64,000 nucleotides of DNA from Pseudomonas muyukensis (GCF_019139535.1 NZ_CP077073.1:4678501-4742500), one strand, 5' to 3'; numbered from the stretch's first letter, positions 26,179 to 34,917 are shown. Program-made: numbers and translations. Notes: generated from the sequence alone by a model not told the origin.

Positions 26179-27867
26179 TCAGGCGATATCCCGCAGCTCG
26201 CGCCTGAGGATCTTGCCCACCGGGGTCATCGGCAGCGAGTCGCGCAGCACGATGTGCTTGGGCACCTTGTAGCCAGTGAAGTTGGCCTTGCAGAACGCCT
26301 TGAGCTCTTCGACGCTCACCCCGCCGGCACGCGGCACCACGAATAGTTTCACCGCTTCGCCGGTGCGCTCGTCCGGCACGCCGATGACCGCGCAGCTGGC
26401 CACCTGTGGGTGACTCATCAGGACATCCTCGATCTCGTTGGGGTACACGTTGAAACCCGAGACGATGATCATGTCCTTCTTGCGGTCGACGATGCGGGTG
26501 AAGCCATCCGCCTCGATCACCGCGATATCGCCGGTCTTTAACCAGCCTTCGGCGTCCAGCGCCTGGGCGCTGGCCTCGGGCTGGCGCCAGTACCCCTTCA
26601 TCACCTGCGGGCCCTGGATGCACAGTTCGCCACGCTCGCCCAAGGGTTGTTCGTTGCCCTCGTCGTCGATCACCTTGAACGCGGTGCCCGGTACCGGGAT
26701 ACCCACAGTGCCCAGACGCGCCAGCTGGCCATAGGGGTTGCTGCTGGCCACCGGCGAGGTCTCGGTAAGCCCGTAGCCTTCGACGATGCGACAGCCCGTG
26801 AGCGCCTCCCAGCGCTCGGCGGTGGCCTTGACCAGCGCGGTGCCACCGGAGTTGGTGACCTTGAGCGCCGAGAAATCCAGCGACTTGAAGCCAGGGTGGT
26901 CCATCAGCGCGACGAACAGCGTGTTCAAGCCCAACAGCGCCGAGAAGCGCCACTTGCCCAGCTCCTTGATGAAGCCCGGGATATCCCGCGGGTTGGTGAT
27001 CAGCACGTTGTGGTTGCCGGTGACCATCATGCACATGCAATTGGCGGTGAAGGCATAGATGTGGTACAGCGGCAGCGGCGCGATCATCACCTCCTGCCCT
27101 TCCTTGATCAGCGGCTGGCCATCCGGCCCGTGCTGGCCGAAACAGGCCAGCACCTGGAGCATGTTGGCCACCAGGTTGCCGTGGCTGAGCATGGCGCCCT
27201 TGGCCAGGCCCGTGGTGCCGCCGGTGTATTGCAACACGGCGACGTCATCGAGCACCTGCGGCACCGGTTTGTGCAGCAACTCGCGCCCCTGGCGCAGCAC
27301 CTGCTTGAACGACACGGCCTGGGGCAACTGGTAGGCGGGCACCATCTTCTTCAGCTTGTCGACCACGGTGTTGACCAGCCAGCCCTTGGCCGCCGGCAGC
27401 AGGTCGCCCATCCTCGCCTCGATCAGGTACTCGATGGCGGTGTCCGCCAGCACCTCCTGGACCCGCTTGCCGAACATGTTGAGGAACACCAGGGCACGGG
27501 CGCCGGAGTCCTGGAACTGGTGGCGCATCTCGCGCTCGGTGTACAGCGGGTTGGTGTTGACCACCACCAGCCCCGCGCGCATGGCGCCGAACACGGCGAT
27601 GGGGTATTGCAGGACATTGGGCATCTGCACCGCGATGCGGTCGCCCGGCTGCAGGTCGGTGTGCTGCTGCAACCAGGCGGCGAAGGCTGCCGAATGGCGC
27701 TCAAGCTCGGCGTAGCTGAGGGTGACGCCCAGGTTGCTGAACGCCGGGCGGTCGGCGAAGCGCTTGCAGGAGCGCTCGAAGACATCGACGACCGAGGTGT
27801 AGGCATTCATGTCAATGGTCGAAGGCACGCCCGCCGGGCGCTTGTCATTCCAGAAATCGGCTTGCAT
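26179..27867 (-). CDS. Long-chain fatty-acid-CoA ligase (FadD, second copy)
   Basis: A 562-residue paralogue of the adjacent FadD with the same motif order: YTGGTTGLAKGAMLSHGN, EGYGLTETSPVASSNP, WLKTGDIAVIEADGFTRIVDRKKDMIIVSG and the terminal lysine block TPVGKILRRELRDIA. The two proteins align along their whole length but differ in many positions, so the duplication is old; tandem fadD1-fadD2 is the usual Pseudomonas arrangement, where the copies prefer different chain lengths. AGAGGA precedes the ATG. It is divergent from the hydrolase at 28070, with a 200-base gap for both promoters. Confidence 0.93.
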   Translation of the reverse strand: MQADFWNDKRPAGVPSTIDMNAYTSVVDVFERSCKRFADRPAFSNLGVTLSYAELERHSAAFAAWLQQHTDLQPGDRIAVQMPNVLQYPIAVFGAMRAGLVVVNTNPLYTEREMRHQFQDSGARALVFLNMFGKRVQEVLADTAIEYLIEARMGDLLPAAKGWLVNTVVDKLKKMVPAYQLPQAVSFKQVLRQGRELLHKPVPQVLDDVAVLQYTGGTTGLAKGAMLSHGNLVANMLQVLACFGQHGPDGQPLIKEGQEVMIAPLPLYHIYAFTANCMCMMVTGNHNVLITNPRDIPGFIKELGKWRFSALLGLNTLFVALMDHPGFKSLDFSALKVTNSGGTALVKATAERWEALTGCRIVEGYGLTETSPVASSNPYGQLARLGTVGIPVPGTAFKVIDDEGNEQPLGERGELCIQGPQVMKGYWRQPEASAQALDAEGWLKTGDIAVIEADGFTRIVDRKKDMIIVSGFNVYPNEIEDVLMSHPQVASCAVIGVPDERTGEAVKLFVVPRAGGVSVEELKAFCKANFTGYKVPKHIVLRDSLPMTPVGKILRRELRDIA

Positions 27868-28069
27868 TTATTGTTGTTCCTCTGCCGGGACCGTCCCTGA
27901 CCTGATTGCCTGATGGCAAAAAGGCGTTCAGCCGACGTTAGCAGCAATGCCGAAGGTGGCAAATACGCCAAGTGCCGCCATTAACATTGTGAATCTCTTT
28001 TCTGCCCTTCCTGCAATCGGCCGCTTTGCGCATACACTGTTGACCACCCCCTGCGCGCAAGGACCCGCC

Positions 28070-29014
28070 ATGCCCCATGACGCCTTCTGGCTGCCCGCCA
28101 GCGAGCATTGCAGCCTGTACGTGCACCAATGGCTGCCGACCACGCCGGTCAAGGCCGTGGTGCTGCTGGCCCACGGCATGGCCGAGCATGCCGGGCGCTA
28201 CCAGCGCCTGGGCCTGGCGCTCAATGCCGCAGGTTTCGCCCTGCTCGCCCCTGACCTGCGCGGCCATGGCCGCACCGCCGAGCTGGGCAACCTGGGCTTG
28301 TTCGCCCGACACAATGGCTGGAATGCCGTGGTCAACGACCTGGGGCTGCTGGCCCAGCACAGCGGCCAGCAGTTTCCCGGCACGCCGTTGTTCCTGTTCG
28401 GCCACAGCATGGGTAGCTACATCGCCCAGGCCTACCTGCTGCACCACAGCGCCAGCCTGCAGGGGGCGATCCTCAGCGGCTCGAACTTCCAGCCGGCAAC
28501 GCTGTACCGCGCCGCGCGCCTGATCGCCCGGCTCGAGGCCTGGCGCCAGGGCCCGCTGGGCAAGAGCGCGCTGATCGACTGGCTGTCGTTCGGTTCGTTC
28601 AACAAGGCGTTCAAGCCCAACCGCACCGCGTTCGACTGGCTCAGCCGCGATGAGGCCGAGGTGGACAAGTACATCGCCGACCCGCTGTGCGGCTTTCGTT
28701 GCAGCAACCAGCTGTGGCTCGATCTCCTGCAAGGCCTGGCGCAGATCAGCCAGGCGCGGCAGCTGGCGCAGATCGATCCGAACCTGCCGATGCTGGTGAT
28801 GGGCGGCGAATGTGATCCGGTGAGTGCCGGCAAGCGTCTCACCCGTCTGGCCGACGCCCTGCGCGCGACCGGCAACTGTCATGTACAGTTGCGCCTTTAC
28901 CCCGGTGCACGGCACGAAGTGCTCAACGAAACCCATCGCGACGAGGTCTGCGCCGATATCATCGGCTGGCTGGAGCAGGCGCTGGCCCTTGGCCGCCCTG
29001 CCCGCAGCGAATGA
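28070..29014 (+). CDS. Alpha/beta hydrolase, monoacylglycerol-lipase-like
   Basis: A 314-residue serine hydrolase of the Hydrolase_4 (serine aminopeptidase S33) group. VVLLAHGMAEHAGRY (about 30-44), APDLRGHGRTAE (60-71), nucleophile GHSMGS with Ser113, acid in MGGECDPVSAG and histidine in GARHEVLNE match monoacylglycerol lipases and lysophospholipases. It probably releases fatty acids that the divergent acyl-CoA synthetases then activate. The ATG at 28070 follows AAGGA and the 5' in-frame extension to 27947 looks non-coding. The next gene, a PhaJ-type hydratase, follows after 33 bases and is likely cotranscribed. Confidence 0.88.
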   Translation: MPHDAFWLPASEHCSLYVHQWLPTTPVKAVVLLAHGMAEHAGRYQRLGLALNAAGFALLAPDLRGHGRTAELGNLGLFARHNGWNAVVNDLGLLAQHSGQQFPGTPLFLFGHSMGSYIAQAYLLHHSASLQGAILSGSNFQPATLYRAARLIARLEAWRQGPLGKSALIDWLSFGSFNKAFKPNRTAFDWLSRDEAEVDKYIADPLCGFRCSNQLWLDLLQGLAQISQARQLAQIDPNLPMLVMGGECDPVSAGKRLTRLADALRATGNCHVQLRLYPGARHEVLNETHRDEVCADIIGWLEQALALGRPARSE

Positions 29015-29047
29015 TAGCCGCCCTCGCCGCCCCACAAGGAAGCCCTG

Positions 29048-29518
29048 ATGACCCAGGTCAGCAACACGCCTTACGAAGCCCTCGAAGTCGGCCAGAAAGC
29101 CGAGTACAAGAAGTCCGTGCAAGAGCGTGACATCCAGCTGTTCGCCGCCATGTCCGGCGACCACAACCCGGTGCACCTGGACGCCGAGTTCGCCGCCAAG
29201 AGCATGTTCAAGGAGCGCATCGCCCACGGCATGTTCAGCGGCGCGCTGATCAGCGCCGCGGTGGCCTGCACCCTGCCTGGCCCTGGCACCATCTACCTGG
29301 GCCAGCAGATGAGCTTCCAGAAGCCAGTGAAGATCGGCGACACCCTGACCGTGCGCCTGGAAATCCTCGAGAAGCTGCCCAAGTTCAAGGTGCGTATCGC
29401 CACCAATGTGTACAACCAGAACGACGAGCTGGTGGTGGCTGGCGAGGCTGAAATCCTCGCGCCGCGCAAGCAGCAGACCGTCGAGCTGGTCAGCCCGCCG
29501 GCGTTCGTCGCCAGCTGA
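29048..29518 (+). CDS. phaJ: MaoC-like (R)-specific enoyl-CoA hydratase, PhaJ type
   Basis: A 156-residue single hot-dog-domain hydratase. The catalytic signature SGDHNPVHLD holds Asp38 and His43, and FKERIAHGMFSGALISAAVA follows, with the Ser/Gly pair that orients water. Length matches the short PhaJ enzymes of Pseudomonas. It hydrates trans-2-enoyl-CoA to (R)-3-hydroxyacyl-CoA, linking beta-oxidation to polyhydroxyalkanoate synthesis. AAGGA precedes the ATG. Position just after a lipase-like hydrolase and divergent from two fadD genes supports a fatty-acid role; this gene order resembles the fadD1-fadD2-hydrolase-phaJ1 region known from P. aeruginosa (recalled, not searched). Confidence 0.92.
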   Translation: MTQVSNTPYEALEVGQKAEYKKSVQERDIQLFAAMSGDHNPVHLDAEFAAKSMFKERIAHGMFSGALISAAVACTLPGPGTIYLGQQMSFQKPVKIGDTLTVRLEILEKLPKFKVRIATNVYNQNDELVVAGEAEILAPRKQQTVELVSPPAFVAS

Positions 29519-29528
29519 AAGCACAGCG

Positions 29529-29553
29529 GCGCCTACAGATTACCGGTAGGCGC
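29529..29553. terminator. Hairpin between convergent phaJ and the ECF sigma gene
   Basis: GCGCCTAC (29529-29536) and GTAGGCGC (29546-29553) pair across nine bases. It fills nearly the whole 35-base gap between the two stop codons, and so could serve both strands; there is no long T-run. Confidence 0.45.
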
Positions 29554-30792
29554 TCACCCCAGCTCGCGCAAGCGCCGTTCGATATGCCGGCGCTCCGGCC
29601 CCTGGCGGGTCAGCGCCAGCGCCTGCTGCCAGGCGGCGCGGGCCTGCTCGAGGTTGCCCAACTGCCGATGCAGCTCGGCCCGCGCGGCATGCGCCAGGTG
29701 ATAGTCGCCCAGTTCCCCCCGCGCGAGGATCGCCTCGACCGCCTGCAACCCTGCCTGCGCGCCATCGCGCCTGGCCAACGCCGCCGCCCGGTTCAGCTCC
29801 ACCACCGGCGACGGCCAGTGCCGTTGCAGCACCTCGTACAAACCGACGATCTCGTGCCAATCGGTCGCCTCGGCACTGGGCGCCTCGGCATGCACCGCAG
29901 CGATTGCCGCCTGCAAGCTGTAGGGGCCGATCTGGCGGCTGCGCAGCGCCTGCTGCAGCAACTGGCAACCCTCGTCGATCTGCGCCCGGTCCCACAACCG
30001 GCGATCCTGCTCGTCGAGCAGCACCAGCTCGCCACTTGCGTCGCTGCGGGCCTGTTGCCGCGAAGCCTGCAGCAGCATCAGCGCCAGTAGCCCGAGCACC
30101 TCGGCATCGGGCAGCAACTGCGCCACCAGCCGGCCCAGGCGAATGGCCTCGTCCATCAGTTCGCCGGTGGTCACAGCATCGCCCGAGGACGCTGAGTAGC
30201 CTTCGTTGAACACCAGGTAGATCACCCGCAGCACCGTCTCCAGGCGCTCGGGCAGCTCGGCCCGCTCGGGCACCTGGTAGGGGATCTTCGCCTCGCGGAT
30301 CTTGGCCTTGGCGCGCACGATGCGCTGGGCGATGGTTGCCGGGCTCTGCAGGAAGGCATGGGCGATCTGCTCGGTGGTCAGGTCGCACACCTCGCGCAGG
30401 GTCAATGGCACCTGGGCGTCCGCGGCCAGCGCCGGGTGGCAGCAGGTGAAGATCAGCCGCAGGCGGTCGTCGGCCAGCAGTTGCTCTTCGCCCGGATCCT
30501 GCGCCTGGCCCTCGAGCAGCATGATCAGGTCGGCCTGGGAGCGGTCGAAGCGCGCCCGCCGGCGCAAGGCGTCGATGGCCTTGAAGCGGCCGGCAGAGAC
30601 CAGCCAGGCCCGCGGGTTGTCCGGAATGCCGTCGCGCTGCCAGCGCTCGACGGCGATGAAGAAAGCATCGTGCATGGCCTCCTCGGCCAGGTCGAAGTCC
30701 CCCAAGAGGCGAATCAGGGTCGCGAGGATGCGCCGGGAGTCACGACGGTAGACCGCCTCGACCTCCAGACGCACCCGCCTTTCAGTGCTCAT
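29554..30792 (-). CDS. ECF sigma factor with long C-terminal extension (DGPF-linked type)
   Basis: A 412-residue protein. Residues about 1-165 are an ECF sigma factor: region 2 contains DFDLAEEAMHDAFFIAVERWQRDGIP and ARAWLVSAGRFKAIDALRRRARF-like text; region 4 contains LTLREVCDLTTEQIAHAFLQSPATIAQRIVRAKAKI. The remaining 245 residues form a helical, TPR-like extension (DUF6596). ECF sigma factors of this build (ECF42 group) are regularly encoded with DGPF/YciI proteins and lack an anti-sigma factor, the extension probably taking that role. Here a DGPF protein and a SnoaL-like protein lie directly upstream in the same operon. Confidence 0.9.
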   Translation of the reverse strand: MSTERRVRLEVEAVYRRDSRRILATLIRLLGDFDLAEEAMHDAFFIAVERWQRDGIPDNPRAWLVSAGRFKAIDALRRRARFDRSQADLIMLLEGQAQDPGEEQLLADDRLRLIFTCCHPALAADAQVPLTLREVCDLTTEQIAHAFLQSPATIAQRIVRAKAKIREAKIPYQVPERAELPERLETVLRVIYLVFNEGYSASSGDAVTTGELMDEAIRLGRLVAQLLPDAEVLGLLALMLLQASRQQARSDASGELVLLDEQDRRLWDRAQIDEGCQLLQQALRSRQIGPYSLQAAIAAVHAEAPSAEATDWHEIVGLYEVLQRHWPSPVVELNRAAALARRDGAQAGLQAVEAILARGELGDYHLAHAARAELHRQLGNLEQARAAWQQALALTRQGPERRHIERRLRELG

Positions 30793-30839
30793 CGGATGGG
30801 CATTCCCTGCTGCGTCATGCGGGTGGTCCTCGCTCCCGT

Positions 30840-31184
30840 TCAGGGTTGCAGTTCACGTACCGGCCGTACCTCGACGCTGCCGACCCGCGCCGCCGGGATG
30901 CCCTTGGCGATGTTCAGCGCCTCGTTGAGGTCGCGGGCATCGACCAGGTAGAAACCGGCCAGTTGCTCCTTGGTTTCGGCGAATGGGCCGTCGGTCAGGC
31001 TCATGCGCCCGGCACGCACACGTACCGTGGTGGCCGTCTGCACCGGCTTGAGCGCCTCGGCGGCGAGCATGCGTCCAGAGCCGTGGATGGACTCGGCATA
31101 GGCCATGCACTCGGCGTCTTCGGGGCTGTCGGGCAAGCTGTGCAGCAGCGCTTCGTCACAATAGACCAGGCACAGGTATTTCAT
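30840..31184 (-). CDS. YciI/DGPF-family protein
   Basis: A 114-residue small protein of the YCII-related group. It opens MKYLCLVYCDEALLHSLPDS and carries the hallmark MSLTDGPFAETKEQLAGFYLVDARDLNEALNIA, in which DGPF at residues 65-68 gives the family its name. The fold is ferredoxin-like. Members are coded next to ECF sigma factors with C-terminal extensions and may bind or sense a small ligand, but no activity is established. Forty-seven bases separate it from the sigma gene and 43 from the SnoaL-like gene upstream. Confidence 0.9.
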   Translation of the reverse strand: MKYLCLVYCDEALLHSLPDSPEDAECMAYAESIHGSGRMLAAEALKPVQTATTVRVRAGRMSLTDGPFAETKEQLAGFYLVDARDLNEALNIAKGIPAARVGSVEVRPVRELQP

Positions 31185-31227
31185 GATCGTCTCCGGCAGG
31201 TCGGTGGGTCATAGGCGATGGGCGGTA

Positions 31228-31653
31228 TCAAGGCTTGAGGTTGAACAGGGCCTTCTGGGTTTGCATGTCGAACGGCGCCGACCAGTGTTCGTGGATCACC
31301 TGCCATTGGCCGCCGCTACGCCGGTAGCCAACGGTGGCACGCATGAAGCCGCACTGGCTTTCATCGTCGGACGGGCCACAGCGGTTGAGCCAGTGGGCCA
31401 GGCCCAGGTCGCCGTCGGCATGCACGGTCAACTCGGCCAGTTCGAACACCATCGGCCCGGTACAGTAGCCCATGCACATTTCCCAATGCGCGCGGTAGGC
31501 GGCCTTGCCTTTGAACTGCAGGGCCTGGATGGCATCGAAGGCCAGGATGTCGTCGGCGTAGGGTTGGACGATGCGCTCGATGTCACGCTCGCGCACGGCC
31601 TGCATCCAGTGCTCGATCAGTTGGCGGATCTCGGTTTGAGCTGCAGCATTCAT
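31228..31653 (-). CDS. SnoaL-like/NTF2-fold protein
   Basis: A 141-residue protein, first gene of the sigma-factor operon. EIRQLIEHWMQAVRERDIERIVQPYADDILAFDAI is the typical opening of SnoaL-like and ketosteroid-isomerase-like proteins, followed by FKGKAAYRAHWEMCMG, and the sheet-rich end RATVGYRRSGGQWQVIHEHWSAPFD. The cone-shaped fold usually binds a hydrophobic ligand; catalytic residues vary, so activity cannot be assigned. The ATG at 31653 follows GAGAAAGC. Its place ahead of the DGPF and sigma genes suggests it belongs to the same response. Confidence 0.82.
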   Translation of the reverse strand: MNAAAQTEIRQLIEHWMQAVRERDIERIVQPYADDILAFDAIQALQFKGKAAYRAHWEMCMGYCTGPMVFELAELTVHADGDLGLAHWLNRCGPSDDESQCGFMRATVGYRRSGGQWQVIHEHWSAPFDMQTQKALFNLKP

Positions 31654-31761
31654 CGGTGCTTTCTCCAGTGTTTGCCCGCGTGGCGCCGAACACATTTCGG
31701 CGCCTTCAACACTGGTCGAACGAGCACGTCGCGAATCGACAACAGGCTCGAAAAAACAGCC

Positions 31762-32403
31762 TCAGGCAGGCACGGCCAGGATGAACTCGCGATAACCCGA
31801 CACAATCACATACCCGGCGAAATAGCAGAAAATCGCCGCCGACAGCAGGTAGGACCAGGTCAGCAGGCGATCGCCCAGCAGGCGCCCGCCATGGCTGGCG
31901 ATGCCACACAGCGAGGCGCACCAGAACAGGCCCGCGGCAAAGAAACCGCCGAGGAACAAGCCGGCATCCAGCGCACTGCCCGCGCCGGAGCGGGAGATCA
32001 GCACACCGCCCACCGCGGCGAACCAGAGGATCGCGCTGGGCGATGACATGGCCAGGAAGATCCCGCGCAGGAACTCGCGCCAGCCCGACTCGACCACCAC
32101 CTGGCCCTGCGACGCCAGGTGGCCGCCGCGCCATGCCGCCAGCAGCATTTTCACCGCGAACCACAGCAGCAGCGCCGAACCACCCAGCCATAACGTCCAG
32201 CGCACGCTTTCGAACTGCAGCAGCACGGTCATGCCGGCCAACGCCGCCAGGGCGTAGATCAGGTCACCGACGCAGGTCCCCAGCCCCAACCAGAAGCCTT
32301 GCAGGAAGCCACGTTGCATGGCCAGGGTGATCATGGCGATGTTGGCAATGCCGATGTCCAGGCACAGGGACAGGCTCAGAAGAAAACCGTTGGAAAAGGG
32401 CAT
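31762..32403 (-). CDS. LysE/RhtB-family exporter
   Basis: A 213-residue membrane protein with about six hydrophobic helices. It starts MPFSNGFLLSLSLCLDIGIANIAMI; the 'G...D......M' pattern after the first helix and the middle block FLRGIFLAMSSPSAILWFAAVGG ('NP.....W' in most family members, SPSAILW here) mark the LysE superfamily. Such proteins export amino acids or homoserine/threonine by proton antiport. It lies 82 bases downstream of a threonine-dehydratase-like gene on the same strand, so the pair probably handles excess amino acid. The start at 32403 is taken because the 41-residue extension is not membrane-like. Confidence 0.85.
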   Translation of the reverse strand: MPFSNGFLLSLSLCLDIGIANIAMITLAMQRGFLQGFWLGLGTCVGDLIYALAALAGMTVLLQFESVRWTLWLGGSALLLWFAVKMLLAAWRGGHLASQGQVVVESGWREFLRGIFLAMSSPSAILWFAAVGGVLISRSGAGSALDAGLFLGGFFAAGLFWCASLCGIASHGGRLLGDRLLTWSYLLSAAIFCYFAGYVIVSGYREFILAVPA

Positions 32404-32485
32404 GGTAGGCTCGGCCGCAAGCGAAACTCCGGATTGAACCCGAATCTGGCCTGGCGGTACAGGGCGAACATTCACGCAGGGTTGT

Positions 32486-33439
32486 TCATTCCGCCAGCAC
32501 CTGTGCATAGCGCTGGCGATCGACATTGGCCCCGCTGAGCACTACCGCCACGCGCTTGCCGGCCTGGCGCTCACGCTCCTGCAACAACGCAGCCAGGCCC
32601 GCCGCACCCGCGCCCTCGGCAGTGTTGTGGGTGGTTTCGTGGTACAGGCGCATGGCCTCGGCGATCTCGCGGTCATCGACCCGCACGATCCGCGCTGCGT
32701 GTTCGCGCACCAGGGCAAACGCCTGCGGTTGCGGCACCCGACAGGCCATGCCGTCGGCGAAGGTATCGGCGCTGGCGGTGGTGACGATGCGACCCTGCTC
32801 GAAGCTACGGGCATAGGCATCGGCAGCGCTGGAGACCACCCCGACGATTTCGGTGGACAGCCCCAGCAGGTTGCGCGCCTGGATCAGCCCGCAGATGCCC
32901 GAGCCCATGCCAATCGGCACGTACACGCAATCCAGTTCGGCCACCGCCTCGAACAGCTCCAGGGCATAGGTGGCCACGCCACGCACCAGCTCGGGGTGGA
33001 ACGACGGCACCATCGCATAGCCGCGCGCCTCAGCCAGGCGCGCGGCCTCCTCACGGGCCACGTCGAAGTCCACGCCATGCTCCACCAACTCGGCACCCAG
33101 GGCGCGCATGGCGGCGTTCTTCTCCCGCGAGTTGCCTTCAGGCACCACGATCACCAGCGGCAAACCAGCCTGGCGCGCCGCCAGGGCCATGCTCTGGCCG
33201 TGATTGCCCCGGGTGGCGGTAACCAACCCGCGCGGCACCTGGCCGCCGGCCAGCAGCGAGCGCACATAGACCAGCCCGCCGCGCACCTTGAAGGCACCGG
33301 TAGGGGCATGGTTCTCGTGCTTGACCCACACCTCGCAGCCCACCCGCTCGGCCAGCAACGGCCAGGCGTGCTGCGGGGTCGGCGGGACATGCTGGTGAAC
33401 GAAGGCGGCGGCTTCACGCAGGGCGGGCAGGTCGAACAT
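32486..33439 (-). CDS. Threonine-dehydratase-like PLP enzyme
   Basis: A 317-residue fold-type-II PLP enzyme. Lys51 in PTGAFKVRGG is the Schiff-base lysine; TATRGNHGQSMALAARQAGL holds the substrate-binding Asn loop, and PIGMGSGICGLIQARN is the glycine-rich phosphate cup. It is about the size of catabolic, single-domain threonine/serine dehydratases; no ACT regulatory domain is present, so feedback by isoleucine is not expected. It should deaminate a hydroxy-amino acid to a 2-oxo acid. AAGGA precedes the ATG. The gene is divergent from a MocR-type regulator and is followed by a LysE exporter. Confidence 0.87.
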   Translation of the reverse strand: MFDLPALREAAAFVHQHVPPTPQHAWPLLAERVGCEVWVKHENHAPTGAFKVRGGLVYVRSLLAGGQVPRGLVTATRGNHGQSMALAARQAGLPLVIVVPEGNSREKNAAMRALGAELVEHGVDFDVAREEAARLAEARGYAMVPSFHPELVRGVATYALELFEAVAELDCVYVPIGMGSGICGLIQARNLLGLSTEIVGVVSSAADAYARSFEQGRIVTTASADTFADGMACRVPQPQAFALVREHAARIVRVDDREIAEAMRLYHETTHNTAEGAGAAGLAALLQERERQAGKRVAVVLSGANVDRQRYAQVLAE

Positions 33440-33488
33440 GGCGGGCGTCCTTATCGGCAGTGGGTTGAACCGATGCTAAGGGCCGGGC

Positions 33489-33519
33489 ATTGTATGGGTC
33501 CAAACTTATATTGCATGGG
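33489..33519. promoter_or_regulatory. Direct repeat in the dehydratase-MocR intergenic region
   Basis: ATTGTATGGG (33489-33498) and ATTGCATGGG (33510-33519) are near-identical and 21 bases apart, two helical turns. MocR regulators bind direct repeats with such phase. From the dehydratase start they lie at about -50 to -80, good for an activator; they also overlap the two possible regulator starts. Confidence 0.5.
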
Positions 33520-34873
33520 CGACAATTTCGTGTGGCTTCCCACCCTGGCGGACAACGAGCAACCGCGCTACCTGGCGCTGGTCGAGGCCATCGCCGCCGC
33601 TATCGAGCACGGTGAGCTGAAAATGGGCGAGCGTCTGCCGCCACAGCGCCGCCTGGCCTGGGCCCTGGGCCTGAACCCAAGTACCACGCAGCAAGCCTAC
33701 CGCGAGGCTGCCGCGCGGCACCTGGTCGCCGGCGAGGTGGGGCGCGGCACCTATGTGCTGGCGGGGAGCAAGGAGGCGACGCTGTTCCGGCTCAAGCAAC
33801 CTGACCGTCAACAGCAGGTGATAGACCTGTCGACCAATGTGCCGGTGGCCGACCCGCACAATGATGACCTGGCGCACAGCTTGCGCGACGTGCTCGAGCA
33901 GGGACAAAGCGCCCTGCTCGACCACTACCTGGGGCCAGAGCAACTGCTGCTGGGGCGGATCCACGGGGCTCGCTGGCTGGCCAACCGCGGCCTGGCGCTT
34001 GCCCCCGAGCAGGTGCTGCTGTGCGGTGGCGCCCAACAGGCCCTGATCCTGGTTTTGCAGTCGCTGTGCCAGGCGGGCGAACCGGTGCTGGTCGAAGCGC
34101 TGACCGCACCGGGCATCAAGGCGGCCTGTCGCCAATTGCGCCTGCCGGTGCATGGCGTGGCCCTCGACGGCCAGGGCCTGCGCCCGGACGAGCTGGACCG
34201 GGTCGCCCGCGCCAGCGGCGCGCGGGTGCTGGTGACCACCCCGACCCTGCACAACCCGACCGCGGCCTGCATGAATGAGGCCCGGCGCCAGGCGCTGGCG
34301 CAAGTCGCCAAGCGCCACCAACTGTTGGTGATCGAGGATGACGTCTACGGCGCCTTGACCGACCAGCCGCCGCTCTACCCCTTGCTCGACGGCCGCGGCG
34401 TGCTGATCAGCAGCTTGTCCAAGACCGTGGCCGCCGGCCTGCGCCTGGGGTGGATCGCCGCCCGGCCAGAGCTGCTGGAACAGGTCGACCCCCACGCCCA
34501 GGCCACCCACTGGTCGGTGTCGCCGCTGAACCTGCACATCGCCTGCCAGTGGATCGCCGACGGCACCGCTGCCCGGCGCCTGGCCTGGCAGCGGCAAGAG
34601 CTGGGCGAACGTTGGCGCCTGGCGCGGACAATCCTGGGGGACGCGCTAGTGGCCGATGGCGTAGCCTCGCCCCATGCCTGGCTGGCCACGCCAACAGAGG
34701 CCGAGACACTGGTTGCGCGCTGCCGCGCCCAAGGGGTGGAGATCGTCCCGGCCAGCGTGTTCGCGGTAGGCACCGACAACGTGCCGGCGGTACGGGTCAG
34801 CCTGTCGGCGGCACGCAGCCGGGCCCAACTGAAACAAGGCCTGGAGCTGATACGTCGACAACTGTCGCTGTAG
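33515..34873 (+). CDS. MocR/GntR-type regulator fused to aminotransferase-like domain
   Basis: A 452-residue MocR protein. The GntR winged helix covers about residues 14-80 (PRYLALVEAIAAAIEHGELKMGERLPPQRRLAWALG). The remaining fold-type-I aminotransferase domain includes PTLHNPTAA, LLVIEDDVYGAL and the PLP lysine near 303 in SSLSKTVAAGLRLGWIA. These regulators use PLP and a small amine or amino acid as signal. Another in-frame ATG exists at 33494; both ATGs lie in the direct repeat and neither has a good ribosome site, so the start is uncertain. The divergent target is probably the dehydratase-LysE operon. Confidence 0.88.
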   Translation: MGDNFVWLPTLADNEQPRYLALVEAIAAAIEHGELKMGERLPPQRRLAWALGLNPSTTQQAYREAAARHLVAGEVGRGTYVLAGSKEATLFRLKQPDRQQQVIDLSTNVPVADPHNDDLAHSLRDVLEQGQSALLDHYLGPEQLLLGRIHGARWLANRGLALAPEQVLLCGGAQQALILVLQSLCQAGEPVLVEALTAPGIKAACRQLRLPVHGVALDGQGLRPDELDRVARASGARVLVTTPTLHNPTAACMNEARRQALAQVAKRHQLLVIEDDVYGALTDQPPLYPLLDGRGVLISSLSKTVAAGLRLGWIAARPELLEQVDPHAQATHWSVSPLNLHIACQWIADGTAARRLAWQRQELGERWRLARTILGDALVADGVASPHAWLATPTEAETLVARCRAQGVEIVPASVFAVGTDNVPAVRVSLSAARSRAQLKQGLELIRRQLSL

Positions 34874-34917
34874 GCGCCGGCCTGGTCGACGAACACCGGC
34901 GCCCACGGCACGGGGCC

